Numbered from the stretch's first letter, positions 51,053-63,971 are shown. The stretch is 64,000 bases of DNA from Trichosphaerium sp. ATCC 40318 (GCA_038496445.1 JALMLS010000334.1:244124-308123); one strand, 5' to 3'. Notes: generated by a model not told the origin, from the letters alone. Made by a program: numbers and translations.

Positions 51053-53167
51053 ATGCTTACGCGTGTGCGGCACGTCGTTGCGTGTGGAAACTCTATACGC
51101 ATCGTACAGGGTAAGGTAGCGCTTATGTCATCAAATTGTACTCACTAAGCTTAGAACAACGTAAACGCTCGTGTGCCACTTCTAACGGCGTAAATTTAAA
51201 GGATAGAGTGCCGTTATTCAAGCTATTTGATAAAGAACAAGGTTTGCCTTTTGTTGGCAAAACATTGCGTATTGCTGGTTGGATACGCTCTCACAGAATC
51301 CAGGTTTGTTGGTACACGGTGTTCTATAAGGTGATTCGGTTGTAGGGCGCTGGGAGGTTTGCTTTCGTTCACGTTTCAGATGGCACTCATAATGATACCT
51401 TGCAAGCGATAGTAAACAGTGACGCTGCTGGATTTTCAGAGCTACAGGTGTTTGTTTGACAGATGACATTTCGGTGTCATGCATGTAGTCGTTTTATTCA
51501 ATTCCTGACTGGGTCATGTAGACCCCCCAAGGCGGTACTGGTGCTTCTGTTGTGGTTGAAGGAGAAATTGTCGCGAGTTCTGGAGGTAAACAGAAGGTGG
51601 AAATGGCTGTATCTAGATTGACTCTGCTTGGCGGCGCAGATTCTAGCGATTATCCGTTGTCAAAGGTGCGTCACTTTTCGCATGTTGTTTTTTGGCATCG
51701 AACGAACAAAATGAACATATGTTCCCCCATAGGGCCGAAAATCACTCGAGTTTTTGCGTAGTTGGGCACATATTCGATCTCGTTCTGCAGCGATCAGAGC
51801 TGTCATGAGTATCAGAAATATTTTAGTCTCAGAGACGCACAAGTTTTACCAAGACCGAGGTTTCATGAGTGTTCAGGTACCACCCAATATCACAACATTC
51901 TCTTGACATTATGCCTCTCTCATTTACACTAAGACGCCAATTATCACTCGGTCGGATTGCGAAGGTGCTGGTGACACTTTTGTCGTTCAACGATCTCAGT
52001 CCAGCAACGAGAAGAAGCAGCCGTACTTCCCTACAACAGCGTACCTCACAGTCAGCGGCCAGTTAAACGCAGAAGCCTTGACCAGCGGCGTAGCAAACGT
52101 TTACACATTTGGACCAACCTTTAGGTTCGTTTTGTGGTCTCCCGTGACCCCACCTCAAGTCGGTGCTTACATACTCTTTGTTTAAGAGCAGAAGCAAGTA
52201 GTACAACGCGTCACCTCGCTGAATTCTGGATGGTCGAACCAGAGATTGCTTTTGCAGATATGGATGAGGCCATGGACTTGGCGGAGGCCTACCTCAAGCA
52301 TATGGTAAACGCAGCTCTCAGTCGTGGTGGAGATGAAGTGTCCCAACTCGCCGCCTTGTCGCAGTTTGCCAACAAGGGAACAAAGAGGGCATACGCCAAA
52401 GACTGGTACAAGCAACAGACGCGCTAGTTTTTGACACTTTGATTTACAAGTTGCGTGTGCTGACTGTAGTGTGTTGGTAATAGGTTCAAGAAAAAATTAG
52501 ACGTACGCTTAAGCGAGATTGTGAAAGCAAGTTTTACAAGGTTGTCCTACACTGAGGCTATACAAGTACTCCAAGACTCCAAAGAAAAATTTGAGGTAGC
52601 ACCAGCTTTTGGTGTCGACTTACATGCTCATCACGAAGCCTATTTGACAGCCAAGTATGGTCCCGTCTTTGTCCATGACTGGCCAGCATCGATCAAGGCC
52701 TTTTACATGATGCTCAATGATGACGTGCGTCTTCTGACAAACAGTTGTCGTCGAAACGCGGTCTGACGAATCGGTTCATTTAGGGTAAGACTGTGAGAGC
52801 CTTTGATTTACTGCTCCCAGGAATTGGTGAGGTTATTGGCGGAGGGCAGCGCGAGCATAGGTACGTCACCGATTCTTGGGTACATTGTATCATGAGTGAC
52901 ATGTTGTTTAGGTTGCCTATACTTGAGGAAAGGATGCAAGCACATGGCCTAGACAAAGAGCATCTGAAATGGTATTGCCTTAGATTGCGTTTCCAGGATG
53001 GCATGTTATAACATTCTACTAGGTACCTAGATTTAAGGCGTTGGGGATCAGTGCCGCACTCAGGCTTTGGGCTTGGGTTTGAGCGTGCTGTTCAATTTTG
53101 CAGTGCAATGGAGAATATTAAGGATGTTGTACCTTTCCCTGTATACTACGAGCACTTACCTTTGTGA
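51053..53167 (+). CDS. NARS2: Mitochondrial asparaginyl-tRNA synthetase (bacterial type)
   Basis: Class II synthetase charging tRNA-Asn. ATG at 51053 gives [20 protein letters not shown], an acid-poor leader suited to mitochondrial import; exon 1 (51053-51110) joins over a 44-nt intron to [20 protein letters not shown]. Anticodon-binding OB fold: [31 protein letters not shown]. Catalytic core: [69 protein letters not shown] (motif 2 region), [37 protein letters not shown] (motif 3), ending [17 protein letters not shown]. The SGQLN and GPTFRAE forms match bacterial and mitochondrial AsnRS, not the cytosolic eukaryotic enzyme. The extreme C terminus is less certain. Confidence 0.88.
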
Positions 53168-53411
53168 GTTTATCAGCAAACAATCGAGGAATCAATGGAT
53201 GGTTAAAATAGGATTTGGGTTGCTGTCTGGATTTTTGATGATTATTTATTTATTTTTTTCGACAAGTTAGAAACAGAATCAATAACTCCACAATTCTTTC
53301 TTTCACAATTTTCAGCAAACAACTTTGTTAAATGCAACAATATAAATAGAAACCGCAGCAAGGTATTGTACAACAATAAGTTGTCTTTTTTTTTTTTGGG
53401 TATTTGGGTTG

Positions 53412-54346
53412 TCATGATGCTTTTTCATGTTTGGTGGAATCATCGTTGCTTGACAGCTTCAAAAAGTATTTGAGAAAATACTGTACTACCAATACAGATC
53501 CTATTACTGCTACTGCGACGGGTAGGATGTTGAGTATGCCAGATGCCTTTGGGACTTGTGATGTGAACGTTTTAATGAGCGTGCCAGTGTAAACATTTGA
53601 AATTACAAACGGTAGAGAACCAAACTGAGCAATGTAAGATTTGTAAAGTGTTTACGGATTGTACGCACTAGAGTTGCCAGGAAAAATTGTTGGAAAGTGA
53701 CAGATGTCAGCGCTAATCCATAATTGTTGAGCCATGACGGTATAGGGGAAAGCCGTAATGCCAGCGCCAATCGCCAGCCGTCCTGGAGAATAAATTGGAT
53801 GAGGTTGTTTGCGAGATTGTCAAACCTGCTTCATTGTTGAGAACACTTCCTTCCAACGTGCATTGCCATCTATGACGCCTTGGACCCACGATCGCATTAG
53901 CGTCCTAGTTGCGCCGTGTCAGAGGTTGACGTTTGATGGTGTTGACGTGCCTTCCCAATAAAAATCCAATGGAGCCTCCCACAGTCTTTGATGTAATTAC
54001 TAACAATACCCCTTGATGCACGGTTGGCTTTGGTGGGACTTGGTTGGGTGATGTAGATTTGACGTGCCTTTTCCCCAACCGAATAGAAGCCCAGCGGCCC
54101 ATTCGAATGCAATTGTGCCTGGAAAGCATAGCGTGACGCATATGGAGTGAATTGCAACCATTACGACGGGCCCTAGAAGACCTATATCTGTTACAAGCTG
54201 AAATGCCATGTGAAGGTACCTAGGGACTCCACCCACGCCACAAATTCGTTCAAACGCGCTTTGAGATCATTTACTGGGATAAAAAAGCCAGACACAACTA
54301 CGGCGATAATAATCGCTGTAAATATGCCAACGCGTGCGTAGCTCAT
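53412..54346 (-). CDS. VTT/DedA-family multi-pass membrane protein (TMEM64/TVP38 type)
   Basis: ATG at 54346: MSYARVGIFTAIIIAVVVSG, one hydrophobic helix, then LLGPVVMVAIHSICVTLCFP, GTIAFEWAAGLLFGWGKG and VLLVITSKTVGGSIGFLLGR, the core of the VTT domain (F/G-rich pair of re-entrant helices). RLALALRLSPIPSWLNNYGL is the conserved R-x-x-P-N-Y segment. A final helix ILPVAVAVIGSVLVVQYF precedes a short charged tail ending KHEKAS. Family members sit in Golgi, ER or vacuolar membranes and several are lipid scramblases. The intron at 54012-54067 must be GC-AG. Convergent with NARS2 (244 bp between stops). Confidence 0.85.
54012..54067 (-). other. GC-AG intron in the VTT gene (begins GCACGTC)
   Basis: 56 nt, splitting a Lys-Gly pair inside the VTT domain (GWGK / GVLLVITSKTVGG). 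The GT four bases into the intron cannot be joined in frame to any downstream AG. It ends GCATCAAG. Confidence 0.8.
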
Positions 54347-54541
54347 TTGTTCGTGCTAAACGTGTGTTATGCGTGACTTGATGCAGTTTAAGCGTGGATT
54401 TTACACGTGTTTATTTACACGTGGCACCAAAACTTGAATCCAAAAAATATAGTGTCACTACTACTAATTGCAGTGGTGTGCGTTAAACTACAGTGACGGA
54501 GGTTTTACACTAATTTGGGTTTTTTAAAGTACAAAAGGTGG
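54347..54541. other. Intergenic region with paired CACGTG upstream of the VTT gene
   Basis: 195 bp between the VTT start and the WDR81-like stop, both minus strand. Two CACGTG copies occur within 20 bp (54404-54423), about 60-75 bp before the VTT ATG: a likely double E-box. Confidence 0.5.
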
Positions 54542-57500
54542 TTACAGTCCATGTAACCAAGTCAGGATGCAACCTTTATCTGCCCGTCCTCGCTTGAAAT
54601 TAACATGAGGTGGTGGAAGGGCAATGCGTTCACGGTCGTTAGTTGGTTTGGCTTGAGGCTGCTTTTTTGAAATCTCATGCGTTGTAGCTTGACGTCTTGC
54701 TGTGCCGTGTCCATTGATGCAACTGCAATCTTGTGACCGGCTACAGAAAGAAGCTCGTTTGAGAATCCATCGGAATAGATGGTGAAACTTTGGATCGGAT
54801 CTCTGTGTCTAAAATCGCAACGTAGTTAGCAAAAACGGGTAAAGCGCGTGCGACAAGAAGTGTGTTGGCACTTTTGGTGAGTCCTTACCCTTTAAATGTT
54901 TTCTCAAAACAAGCGGGGGATTTAGAGACATTCCACAAAGCTAGGAGCCTATCTGTTGAGCTTGATACAAGGTAATTACTGCCGTTCATCTTGTGGCTCT
55001 TGAGGTTAAGAATTTGTCCATCGTGTGCTCGCCAAGAGTTCATCAGTATACCGTAGCGGTAATCAACAAGAGTTATGTAGCCTTGCGATTGGCCTAGTAA
55101 TTGTTGTAAATGATAGACTGGGTTTTTGCTGGTTTGAAGCTGTCAAGCTAACTCACCTATAGCGATCATGGACATGTCAGGTACTGTAGTAATGGCCTTA
55201 ATAGGTCCAGACTGAGCCTGAGGCAATCGCCACTCAATCGCATTCGTAGAATTCCCTCTTACATCTCGTAGCGTCACCACACCGTTATTGGTGCCCATCG
55301 TGAGCATGGCGCGATCTACAACAAAAAATTATATCAAAAGTACCTCCTGTTTCTATTTCTATTTACGTACCGTTTAATGAATCCAAGGAACCATATGACG
55401 CCTCGTCTTCTAGTTGCAAGACGCATTTACCCACCTCAAAATCCCAGACGTGCACAGTGCCATCACAAGAAGCGACCTTGTAGTCCCAGTCAACGAACTT
55501 GACCTCGAAGACGGGATGTCTATGACCGTAGTAGGTTCTCTGCAGCAAAGGAGGTTATCACACGCCACGTGAACATAGGTGGATCGTACTCTTGCGTGTT
55601 CGCGATCGATTGCCCAGCATTTAACGGTGCAATCTCGTGCCCCTGAAATAAAGTACCTCTCGCAGTCGTGTACAGCAACAGAGCGTATGCTGCCCGTGTG
55701 CTCCTTGAACGAATGCAACACGTTACCTTTGAATGTCCATTTTCGTGAAGACTTTGCTGCAACATTCGTTGATGGATTGTATTGCAATCTATTTATCCAG
55801 GCGGGCGGCTTGTGATCCAAAGGGCTCGTGTGAACGAAGTCATGTTCTGCCGCAATGTCGTTAATTTTTTGGTTGATTCTGTAAAAGTAAGCCGTTGTTA
55901 GTCTTCCGCGATCATCAACGCGTAAAAAAAGTATCAAGAGATCTCTGATACAAAAAACCCAAATCGAACGTACATTTGACTCGCTGTAACTGAAGGGTTA
56001 GATCCATCAGCAAGAATTTCGTCTTCATAGCTCGTTTTGAGTCTTTTGACAAAAAAAGTAAGTTTGTAGGTTGAAGTGGTAGAGAAGTGAGTGGGTCAGC
56101 ACTCAATTCATAGAAAAAGGACATACGCATGTTCAAGCTCCCAAGCTATTCCTGACTCGGCGATGATAAACTTGAACAAGTTATAGAGGTAAGCAGCCAT
56201 ACGTCCATACATTAAACTAAACTTTGATTGCCTAATTATTGTACAGTTAGTTAACACCAAGCATAAAACAAAAATGGTGGGCGCTTACGTTTCCTGCTTA
56301 TCAAGATCCTGTGTATATCGCTCGTATTGGTGCAGGTACTGAGTCAAAAAGGGCTTCACCTGATAGGGGTGAGTTTACTGCTAATCCCTTTTTTTGTCTC
56401 AAGAATTTAATGAAAAAAAGTTAGGGTTCGTACGTAAGTGTCTGTGTGTACATCTCCTATAACGTTTACAATGCTCTTTATGCACCCACAAAGGCATGAA
56501 AAAAGTTCGTGAGACGGTAAGGCATCGGGATTTAGAAGTAAGGCCATGAGCGCCTTGTTGTCTTTTGGTTACAGTGTCATTAGCTACAAAAAACCATTTT
56601 ACTAATTGAAGAACCACGCACCAACTAAGAATGTTTTAAGAACGGTATCGGCGGACATTTTCTGTATGAGGCTGTGGTAGGTAGTCAGTAAGGAAAGCTT
56701 GTTTGGTTGTGCTCTGGAGATTGTACCTAGACAGAAGAGAAATAACGTTTATCAAGATTTCAGGTGAGTCCGCTTGGCTTCTGCTTGTCTGCTTTTGTAT
56801 CAGTTCAATCAGATAGTCAGTGATGTGGCAAGCCATAAAGTCTTCGCCTAGCGTATCACATATGGTAATGAGGGTGCTGATCAGTCTCGATGTATTTGGC
56901 CGTGTGAGTTCTCTCAATAGTGGGTGTATCACATTTGGCAAGTATAAAACTGATCCCATCACTGGACTAAAGGCCGTTGTTAGCATTGTGCATAATGGCA
57001 AAACAAAAACAAGTAGATCCGAGGTTTATCCGTACAGTAGTAGTACGATCGTCTGAGACGCTATTTTAGCGACTTTAGGCTCTGCAGCACGCATGCCAGC
57101 AATGTAGAATCGCAAAAAGTGTTTCATAAAGACAGCCTGACCCATTTTATGCATCATTGTACGTGCAAACCCAACACCTAAAATATCTTTTTGTGTCTCG
57201 TCCTTTTTTGTGTCCTAGATAAAAACATGAGGAACACTTATCACACATTTTGGAAATCAGAGGTGACAAGTTTGTCAATAAAATATTTAGTTACCTCATA
57301 AATAGCCAATAGTGGATCTAACAGATACTCTATACTTTTTCGTCGGCGCAATCTAGTACCAAGGGGCTCCACAAGTACAAGAGCAGAGCGTCTAGATTCT
57401 TCAAAATCAAAAAGCTTGAGCAAATAAGGAAGGATGATATCCAAGCCCTAAACAATAATATTATAAACACGCGTAGTTGTTGGTGTTTTATGGGTCAAAC

Positions 57501-60500
57501 CTCTGGTGGTAAGTGCATTATAAAGGATATTTGATCTATGGACATATCAACGCGTTCTCTCCAAGTGTCGTAAAAATGCCATGCGGCTAGGAATCTGTAT
57601 AACTTGGAAAAGTATGATGGAAAGATCGGCATGTGACAGCACATCGCAGCTGACATTCTATCCTTCCATTTCAAGCAAGTCAACTTGCGAATCAGCTGTT
57701 CTAAGGGCCTGGGTATCTAATAATAATATGTATTATTAAAAAGTAGTTTTGTTTTGTTGACAAAGCGAGAAACGAAAAAACCAGAAAATAAAATAAAGAT
57801 CATAAACAATTAATCATAACAACTAAAGTATCACTTTGACCAAACGCACGCCATTCAGTGTCGGAGTATAGACGCCGTCCATGTACAGCTTAATTGTATT
57901 TCTATTGAACATGGGTTCTCCTTTGTAGATTTGATAAATGATACAACCTAATGAGAACGAATCAATAGCCTTCAATTCTTCAAAGTCATTTGTGTTATCG
58001 CCACACGGTCTATTTTCGCTATGTCAGCATCTTGTGACACGAACGGCATTTGGAGTCGGTTACCTGTACACGGGATACATTTTGGCTTGATGTTCTCTAA
58101 ATCGCTCAATAGCTTCGTGTTCCAACAAAGGCCTTAGGAATGAGGTGTCATGATAGCCTATTGGTTTTTTGGTAATGTCAAAATGGGATTGCTAGCTTAT
58201 TATAATTTTTACCTTCTTGTTGTTTTTCTGTTATCACCTCAGGGTGTAGGGCTGGACTTGTCTCACTTGGTAACGTACTAGACATATTATCTGATTCCGT
58301 AACCTCGTGTGCTATGGTTGGGGGAGGTTTTAGCTCGGTGAGATCGTGCTACAGAAAGGAAGTAAACAAAAAAAAATACCAAAATAACCAACACCAGGCA
58401 AATCATATCCACATACATTGGTGTCGTTGGCTTTGGCATCTTTGCCCTTTCCTTGCTCCATGTTAGGTGTTCCATCGACTCGTGAACCAGATTCCAGCTT
58501 TAATCCGCGCCTGAGCTTTGCTAAAGCACCCTTCGGCTCAATGCCAAAGAAAAAACGCCTAGATGCCTTCTTGGGTGGCCTTTCATTATTATTAGTAGCC
58601 TAACACCCGGCATTGAACGTGCCTAAAACTTAGCCTCCAGTCATTTGTTGGCTGTTGTGTATCTCTAATTTTTGGAGGATGTGGAACACCAAATAGTTGA
58701 ACGAAGCCGTGATTCACAGGCCACTTGGCTGGTTTCAACGCCACATTCTTGGCTTTTATAGCAGCATCCCCGCTTAGTCTGTAGCCAAAAGTTAGATCTA
58801 TCCAATGGTGTAAATTCCTTGAGACATGTTCACTTTCTAAGGCCTCTCTATGTTTCAACACAAAGCTTTCACAGTCAGCCGCCCAGTCTGGCACGCTAAA
58901 ACAAAAACCAGTCAATCGGTTTTTTGTGGAAAGATAATAATAAGATAAGAGACACTTACCCGAGATCCGGCATGTCTGAATGCAGCGATTTAAAAATTGC
59001 GCTTCTGTGGTAAAATTCGGGTATGCACTCATCGGGCGTCCATTTGTACAAGCTAGCATGCAACAATTATTAACAAAGCCAAAAGAGGCAAAACCAATCG
59101 ATAATTTCAAAATGAGAACAAAGACCGTGGGCATAAAAGTATTTACCGTTGGAGTGTCTGTGGATATTCCTTTGGCTCGTAGTTTTTTCGTACATGGCGT
59201 CTGAGGAGCGGAATAGGAGATAATCGGGCCATGTAATTGTAGTACGTAAGTTCAGACATGATATCTGTAATGTGGTGTTTGGAGGCACCGTTATAAGTGC
59301 AATCCAATTGTTCATCGCCTTTCGTCAATCGAAATTTAGTCTTGGAGAGATCTACACGCACAAACTGGTAAGAAACCTGCTGTTTGCTTGTTTACAACAT
59401 GATTTGTGTGTTTAAAGAGTATACCTCGCCATGATGATGGAGACTTGAAATCTATCACCCAAGGCATAACCGGATGAAAATTGGGATCGCCGCTACGCCT
59501 TCCAGCCAACTCGTTTAGACGCATCAAGTAGTCGAAATTAGAAAGGGATCCTGACAGCCATCCTTCAAGCAGGTCAAACTGCAGACCCATCCCTACTTTA
59601 TCATCGCTGTCCTCTTCTTTGGTGCTGTCGTATGAATATCCTATACGTAATGTCATTTATTCGTTCTGCCGCATAGAGCTGATATTACTTCGTACCTGTA
59701 CAGCGCAAGTTAAAGATACGCAACCAAAGGTGCTTGGTCAATTTGATGTTTGACGGCGTTAAGTTTTGGTGTACGATCCCCTGTTCATGGCAAAACGCAA
59801 GTATTTTAGCTAATTGGTAAATAATAAACAGCTTTGATGCGTCCCGCTTCAGAGTAGAAGCGTTGAACTTTAACAAATCTTCCAATGTGAATGCCATGTA
59901 TTTTTGAATGATGTAGAAGCACTCTTTACCGTCAAGAATGGCGAGTGGCTCAAGTAATGCAGGGTGGGTTTTGACTCTACTGCCATGTGCGCTGGTACCT
60001 ACAAATACAGGTATTGGGTGACGAGTGTGTCAAACAATGACTGGGTACCTTTTTCTGAACCTTTTTCAAGGTCGTAACACTTTGCCGATAGCAATGATAT
60101 CATTTTAGCAATGAACGGCTACAACAAACCCATCAGATTTTTAAATTCTCACTCGTAGCTCAAAAGTGTGTAACCTGCGTAATTGTGAAGGTGTCACCTT
60201 TGCCACCGTGTGTCATGTCGCCTAAATTAGGGTAATTTTTTATAAATTTTTTTTTTTTGGAATAAAAATCTCACCTGGTAATGCAACATTTGTTTCAACT
60301 GGCGTGATATATACCAAATGGTCCTCTTCGGACGTTACGAGTTCTTCCAATTCGTTGAGATATTGGTGTAATGAAGAAATGTCACTACCCCCAATTGTCC
60401 TGTCATTTTGGTCTGACTCGTCCCCTTGGCTTCTTAGTACCTCTTGTGTGAAAATTTTAGGTCTACAGGGTGCAGCGTCGTTAGTATTTTGTGTAATTAC

Positions 60501-60851
60501 GTGTACACCTTCAATTGCTACGTACGCTGAACTGGTTGGCATCTCTTTTGGTACACGACGCACGTACACCTTGTTTGTAGGTTCTATTACGGATTTCTCT
60601 CCATCAGATGCAAAACTTGTATTAAATTCCTCTAGAGACATGTACAATGGAGAGCCTGAGTACGTAGGGAGGCCCACCTACGACATAAATTGGCATTTGG
60701 CTGTTATTTTCTGGTACACTACCGCTTGCGCCAATATGCTGGCACGACCATTGTATCTATCCTTTACGGCGTAATATTGAAATGATGAAGGAAATGCCAA
60801 CTGAACATCATCCCGTAATTGGCCAACGGGTATGTCACACGAATTGCCCAT
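54542..60851 (-). CDS. WDR81/LvsG-like protein: pseudokinase-BEACH-WD40
   Basis: Large endosomal-maturation-type protein. ATG at 60851: [20 protein letters not shown]. Domains from N to C: kinase-like fold (about 59690-60240) with [20 protein letters not shown], in which the catalytic loop reads HQN instead of HRD, so it is probably inactive, as in Dictyostelium lvsG; BEACH domain (about 57850-59660) with [80 protein letters not shown]; helical HEAT-like region (56400-57700); WD40 repeats (54600-55940) with [20 protein letters not shown] and [11 protein letters not shown]. In animals WDR81 with WDR91 limits endosomal PI3P and promotes autophagy; that role is by analogy. Numerous short introns; one (near 55565) carries CACGTG. 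Confidence 0.85.
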
Positions 60852-61077
60852 CTCTACGTTGGCGTATGTAGTGTGTTGATCATAATTTAATTGCTACACG
60901 AGAGTTTAAGTGTGACAATTGAGCGGGGAGTTAGTGAATTTCACAAACTTTTTATTTGAAGTGTACACAAGTATTTGACATATAAAAAGGAGCACAATAG
61001 CCGAGAGAAGTACAAATATGTGGTAAACAGGGAGGGCCAGCGGCCGGTGCTAGGTGCTGCTGTAACACCACTTTTTT

Positions 61078-61503
61078 TTACAATTGCACAATTTCGGCTG
61101 ATTCATCTTGAAGAGAATACTCCAAAGCCGAGTCTACCTCGTCTCCCATTACCGATTGCCTGAAAAATGTAGAAAACTTCTCAACCGATGAAACGGAGCT
61201 CGCAGAAGATCTAGTAGAGTTGGAACTTGTGGACGTAGTTCGCAAGGCACGGTGGGCATGAGTAACGCCAGTGTTGTTCTTTTGTCTAAGAAGTACAAAT
61301 GCCAGTATCACAACCAACGCGAGCAATACAAGCGTGCCGATAGTGAGGCCTATGTACAAGTGTCCATTTGAGGTACTAATTTTCCAGTTATGGGTTATTC
61401 ACTGTTGTGCAACTTTATCCAAAGCGTACGATAATGCGTTGCACGGTTGTATGCAAATTACGGCAAGTACTATAAACGCAACCAAGCTAGGCGTGTGGGA
61501 CAT
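61078..61503 (-). CDS. Tiny type I membrane protein with a minimal ectodomain
   Basis: Two exons, 61430-61503 and 61078-61375, total 372 nt (123 residues). MSHTPSLVAFIVLAVICIQP is a signal peptide. After cleavage only about ten residues (STSNGHLY-) precede a transmembrane helix (GLTIGTLVLLALVVILAFVL), followed by a Ser/Thr-rich cytoplasmic tail of about 75 residues ending SAEIVQL. The intron (61376-61429) starts GTACGC and ends ATTAG. It explains an apparent in-frame TGA. I do not recognise the family. The layout resembles proteolipid regulators or adaptor-type signalling subunits; function is unknown. Divergent from ADCK2, with 123 bp between start codons. Confidence 0.6.
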
Positions 61504-61626
61504 GCGATAAAGTTGGCGGCTACGTGAGGTGGTAATGTAGAGAGTGATAGTGGATTTTTGTGACTTAAGCACGCTCAAGTCCGTTTTTGAAACAGTACCG
61601 CATTGAAATACGCACAAAACACACCA

Positions 61627-63806
61627 ATGCTTCGTTTACGTCGTTTTCGATCATTGAATTGCGAAACAAACAAGACACGGCGTCGTAGGTGGTACTCGAG
61701 TGCGTTTGGTCGTTATTCTTCATTACTCTTACCGTAACAAGCCAATGCGAGCTTTAAAAAGCGTACCGCTCGTAAAGACAATCGGTACATTGCACGTGGG
61801 TTCACGACGGCTGCGGGTTTGTCGCTGTTGGGGTCTATTGCGTTTTTCGGGTTATCTTATACAGCAAACTGCGAAACGGAAGATGCAGACAACAATCACG
61901 CTCAACTAACACCTAAAACTTATAAACAAGTGATCAAACAGGCTGATGAAAATTTAGCGTGTGGTGAAGTTGAGGAAGGAACGTGCGCATCAGTAAAGTT
62001 GCATGTGCCTGGTAATAACATTTTTAAGTTTGTCATATCTGAGTGTGGCATATCGCTTGTGCGAGCTCTCTGTCTTTGCACTGCCAATGCTAGTTACCAT
62101 ACCTTTTGCATTTTTCTCAGATACTAGGTGGCTATGGTGGCGTGCAGTGCACTACTTTCTTTCCAATGCTGGTGGTTTGTTGCAATAACATTTTTTATAT
62201 TGTTTTGTTGACTAATAGCTAGGTTGTTGGATAAAAATGGGACAATGGATATCAACTCGACCAGATTTGTACTATTTGATAGTAGATGTTACATCTTATT
62301 GTTGGTAGGTTTCCAAGTGCTTTGATTGATGAAGTTTCTCATTTTTGTGATGATTGTCCATGTCATTCTTTTTATAAAACCAAGTGTATGCAGGTTTATA
62401 TTTTTTCCCTCATAACTTTGTAGGTGCCATTGAACAAACTTTAAATATACCTATAAAGACATTGTTTGATGACTTACAGCTACAACCTATAGCTTCAGGT
62501 TTATCCATTTTGCCTATTTTCATTAACATACTTAGGAGCTATTGCACAAATACATAAAGGTATTTTGAAAGATGGTACCACAGTTGCTGTTAAAGTAACT
62601 CATCCATATATTACCACATCTGTGCATGTTGATTTGGCTTTGATGCAAACAATAGCAAACATGGTAATAGTAATTTTTAGATCTATGGATTTAACTATTA
62701 GTAACAGATTGCTTTGATACCTATTTTTCAATTTTTAAGCTTATCTGAGGCTACACAAGTGTTTGCACATTCTATGAAACAACAAATTGATTTGTCCATT
62801 GAAGCAAATAACCTGCAACAGTTTGCAAATAATTTTAGTACCAATGAATATGTTATATTTCCAAAGTAAGTCTGGATTAATTATTGGTGGTATTTATTTT
62901 AAAATAGACCAATTGATGGCATGTATGGCCATGATGTATTGGTTGAAACATGGGAATTTGGTCTGCCATTACAACATTATATCAAAAAAGGCATATTATC
63001 TACTAAAAAACACATTGCAAAAGTAGGCATTGATGTTTACATGCAAATGATGTTGCAAGATAATTTTATACATGCTGATTTACATCCAGGTTTTATTAGA
63101 TAAAGGTTGTAAATATTTATTTGTTTAGGAAATATATTGATTCAAAACAATAAATTGGTGATATTGGATTGTGGATTAGTTGCAACTCTCACAAGTAAGA
63201 TGTTATTAATATAATATGATTTTATCCAATAACTATGGTAGAATCTGCATTTAACAACTTCAAAGATTTGTTTTTATGTATTGTAACTGGTGATGGCAAA
63301 AAAGGTACATTCCATGGTTGTATAAATTAAAAAAAGCACAGGTGCTGAATTAATGATTGAAAGATCTTGTGGCTCAGCAACTACCCAAACCATGAAAGGT
63401 ACAAATATTTATACATTGTAAAATAGTAAATAACTGTTTAGAACAATTTATTAGTAATATCACACAACATTTTGATAAAATTCAACATGAAAAATTGGAT
63501 AACATTCATGTGGGTGAATTTTTATCTTATATACTTGATCAATGTAGATTATATCATGTTAAGCTAGAAAGTGGAGTTAGTACACTGGTGGTTGGCACAG
63601 CCATTTTGGAAGGTATTATTTTATAATAAATTAAAAAAACTCAACAAAATATAGGAGTTGGCCGTCAATTAGACCCATCATTGAACATAATTCAAGAAGC
63701 TGGCCCATATTTGCTTGGAGTAAAAGGCAATAACATTCAAATGGTGCCTTCAAATACAGAAAAAGTAATCATGATACAAAGGAAAATACAAGACTCTTTG
63801 CATTAA
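61627..63806 (+). CDS. ABC1/UbiB atypical kinase, ADCK2-like
   Basis: Mitochondrial atypical kinase linked in its family to coenzyme Q and lipid metabolism. ATG at 61627 gives the Arg-rich leader MLRLRRFRSLNCETNKTRRR, followed after a 61-nt intron by CFKKRTARKDNRYIARGF and a hydrophobic helix (TAAGLSLLGSIAFFGLSYTA). Conserved motifs after joining: IKMGQWISTRPDLFPSALID (the KxGQ signature), IASGAIAQIHKGILKDGTTV, VKVTHP, DNFIHADLHPGNILIQNNKL (catalytic HADLHPGN), LVILDCGLVATL and NNFKDLFLCIVTGDGKK. These match ADCK2 better than ADCK1/3/5. Exons downstream of 62190 are far more AT-rich than those upstream. It ends KIQDSLH at 63804-63806. Confidence 0.88.
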
Positions 63807-63971
63807 TAAATTATTTGTTTTCAACAATACAATGTAGATTTTTTATCAGGGCTGAAACTAAATAAGGCTTTTTTTGTAAAAGCCTTTTTTTTGCCACCAA
63901 ATACAGCCTTATTTTTCATCAAATTGCCTTGTTTTTGCCAAAAAAATGAGCAAATATGAAGCATTGGCCAT

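Noticed and set aside
51136-53167. Assignment of the AsnRS as the cytosolic enzyme
   Set aside because: The catalytic motifs (SGQLN, GPTFRAE) and the acid-poor leader match the bacterial/mitochondrial type; cytosolic enzymes have different residues there.
61395-61412. In-frame TGA between the signal peptide and membrane helix of the small membrane protein (selenocysteine or readthrough)
   Set aside because: A normal 54-nt GTACGC...ATTAG intron removes it and gives an integral 372-nt coding sequence.
61728-61745. An apparent 18-nt intron in the ADCK2-like gene
   Set aside because: A 61-nt intron using an upstream GTACTC donor joins the same downstream frame and fits the sizes seen elsewhere.
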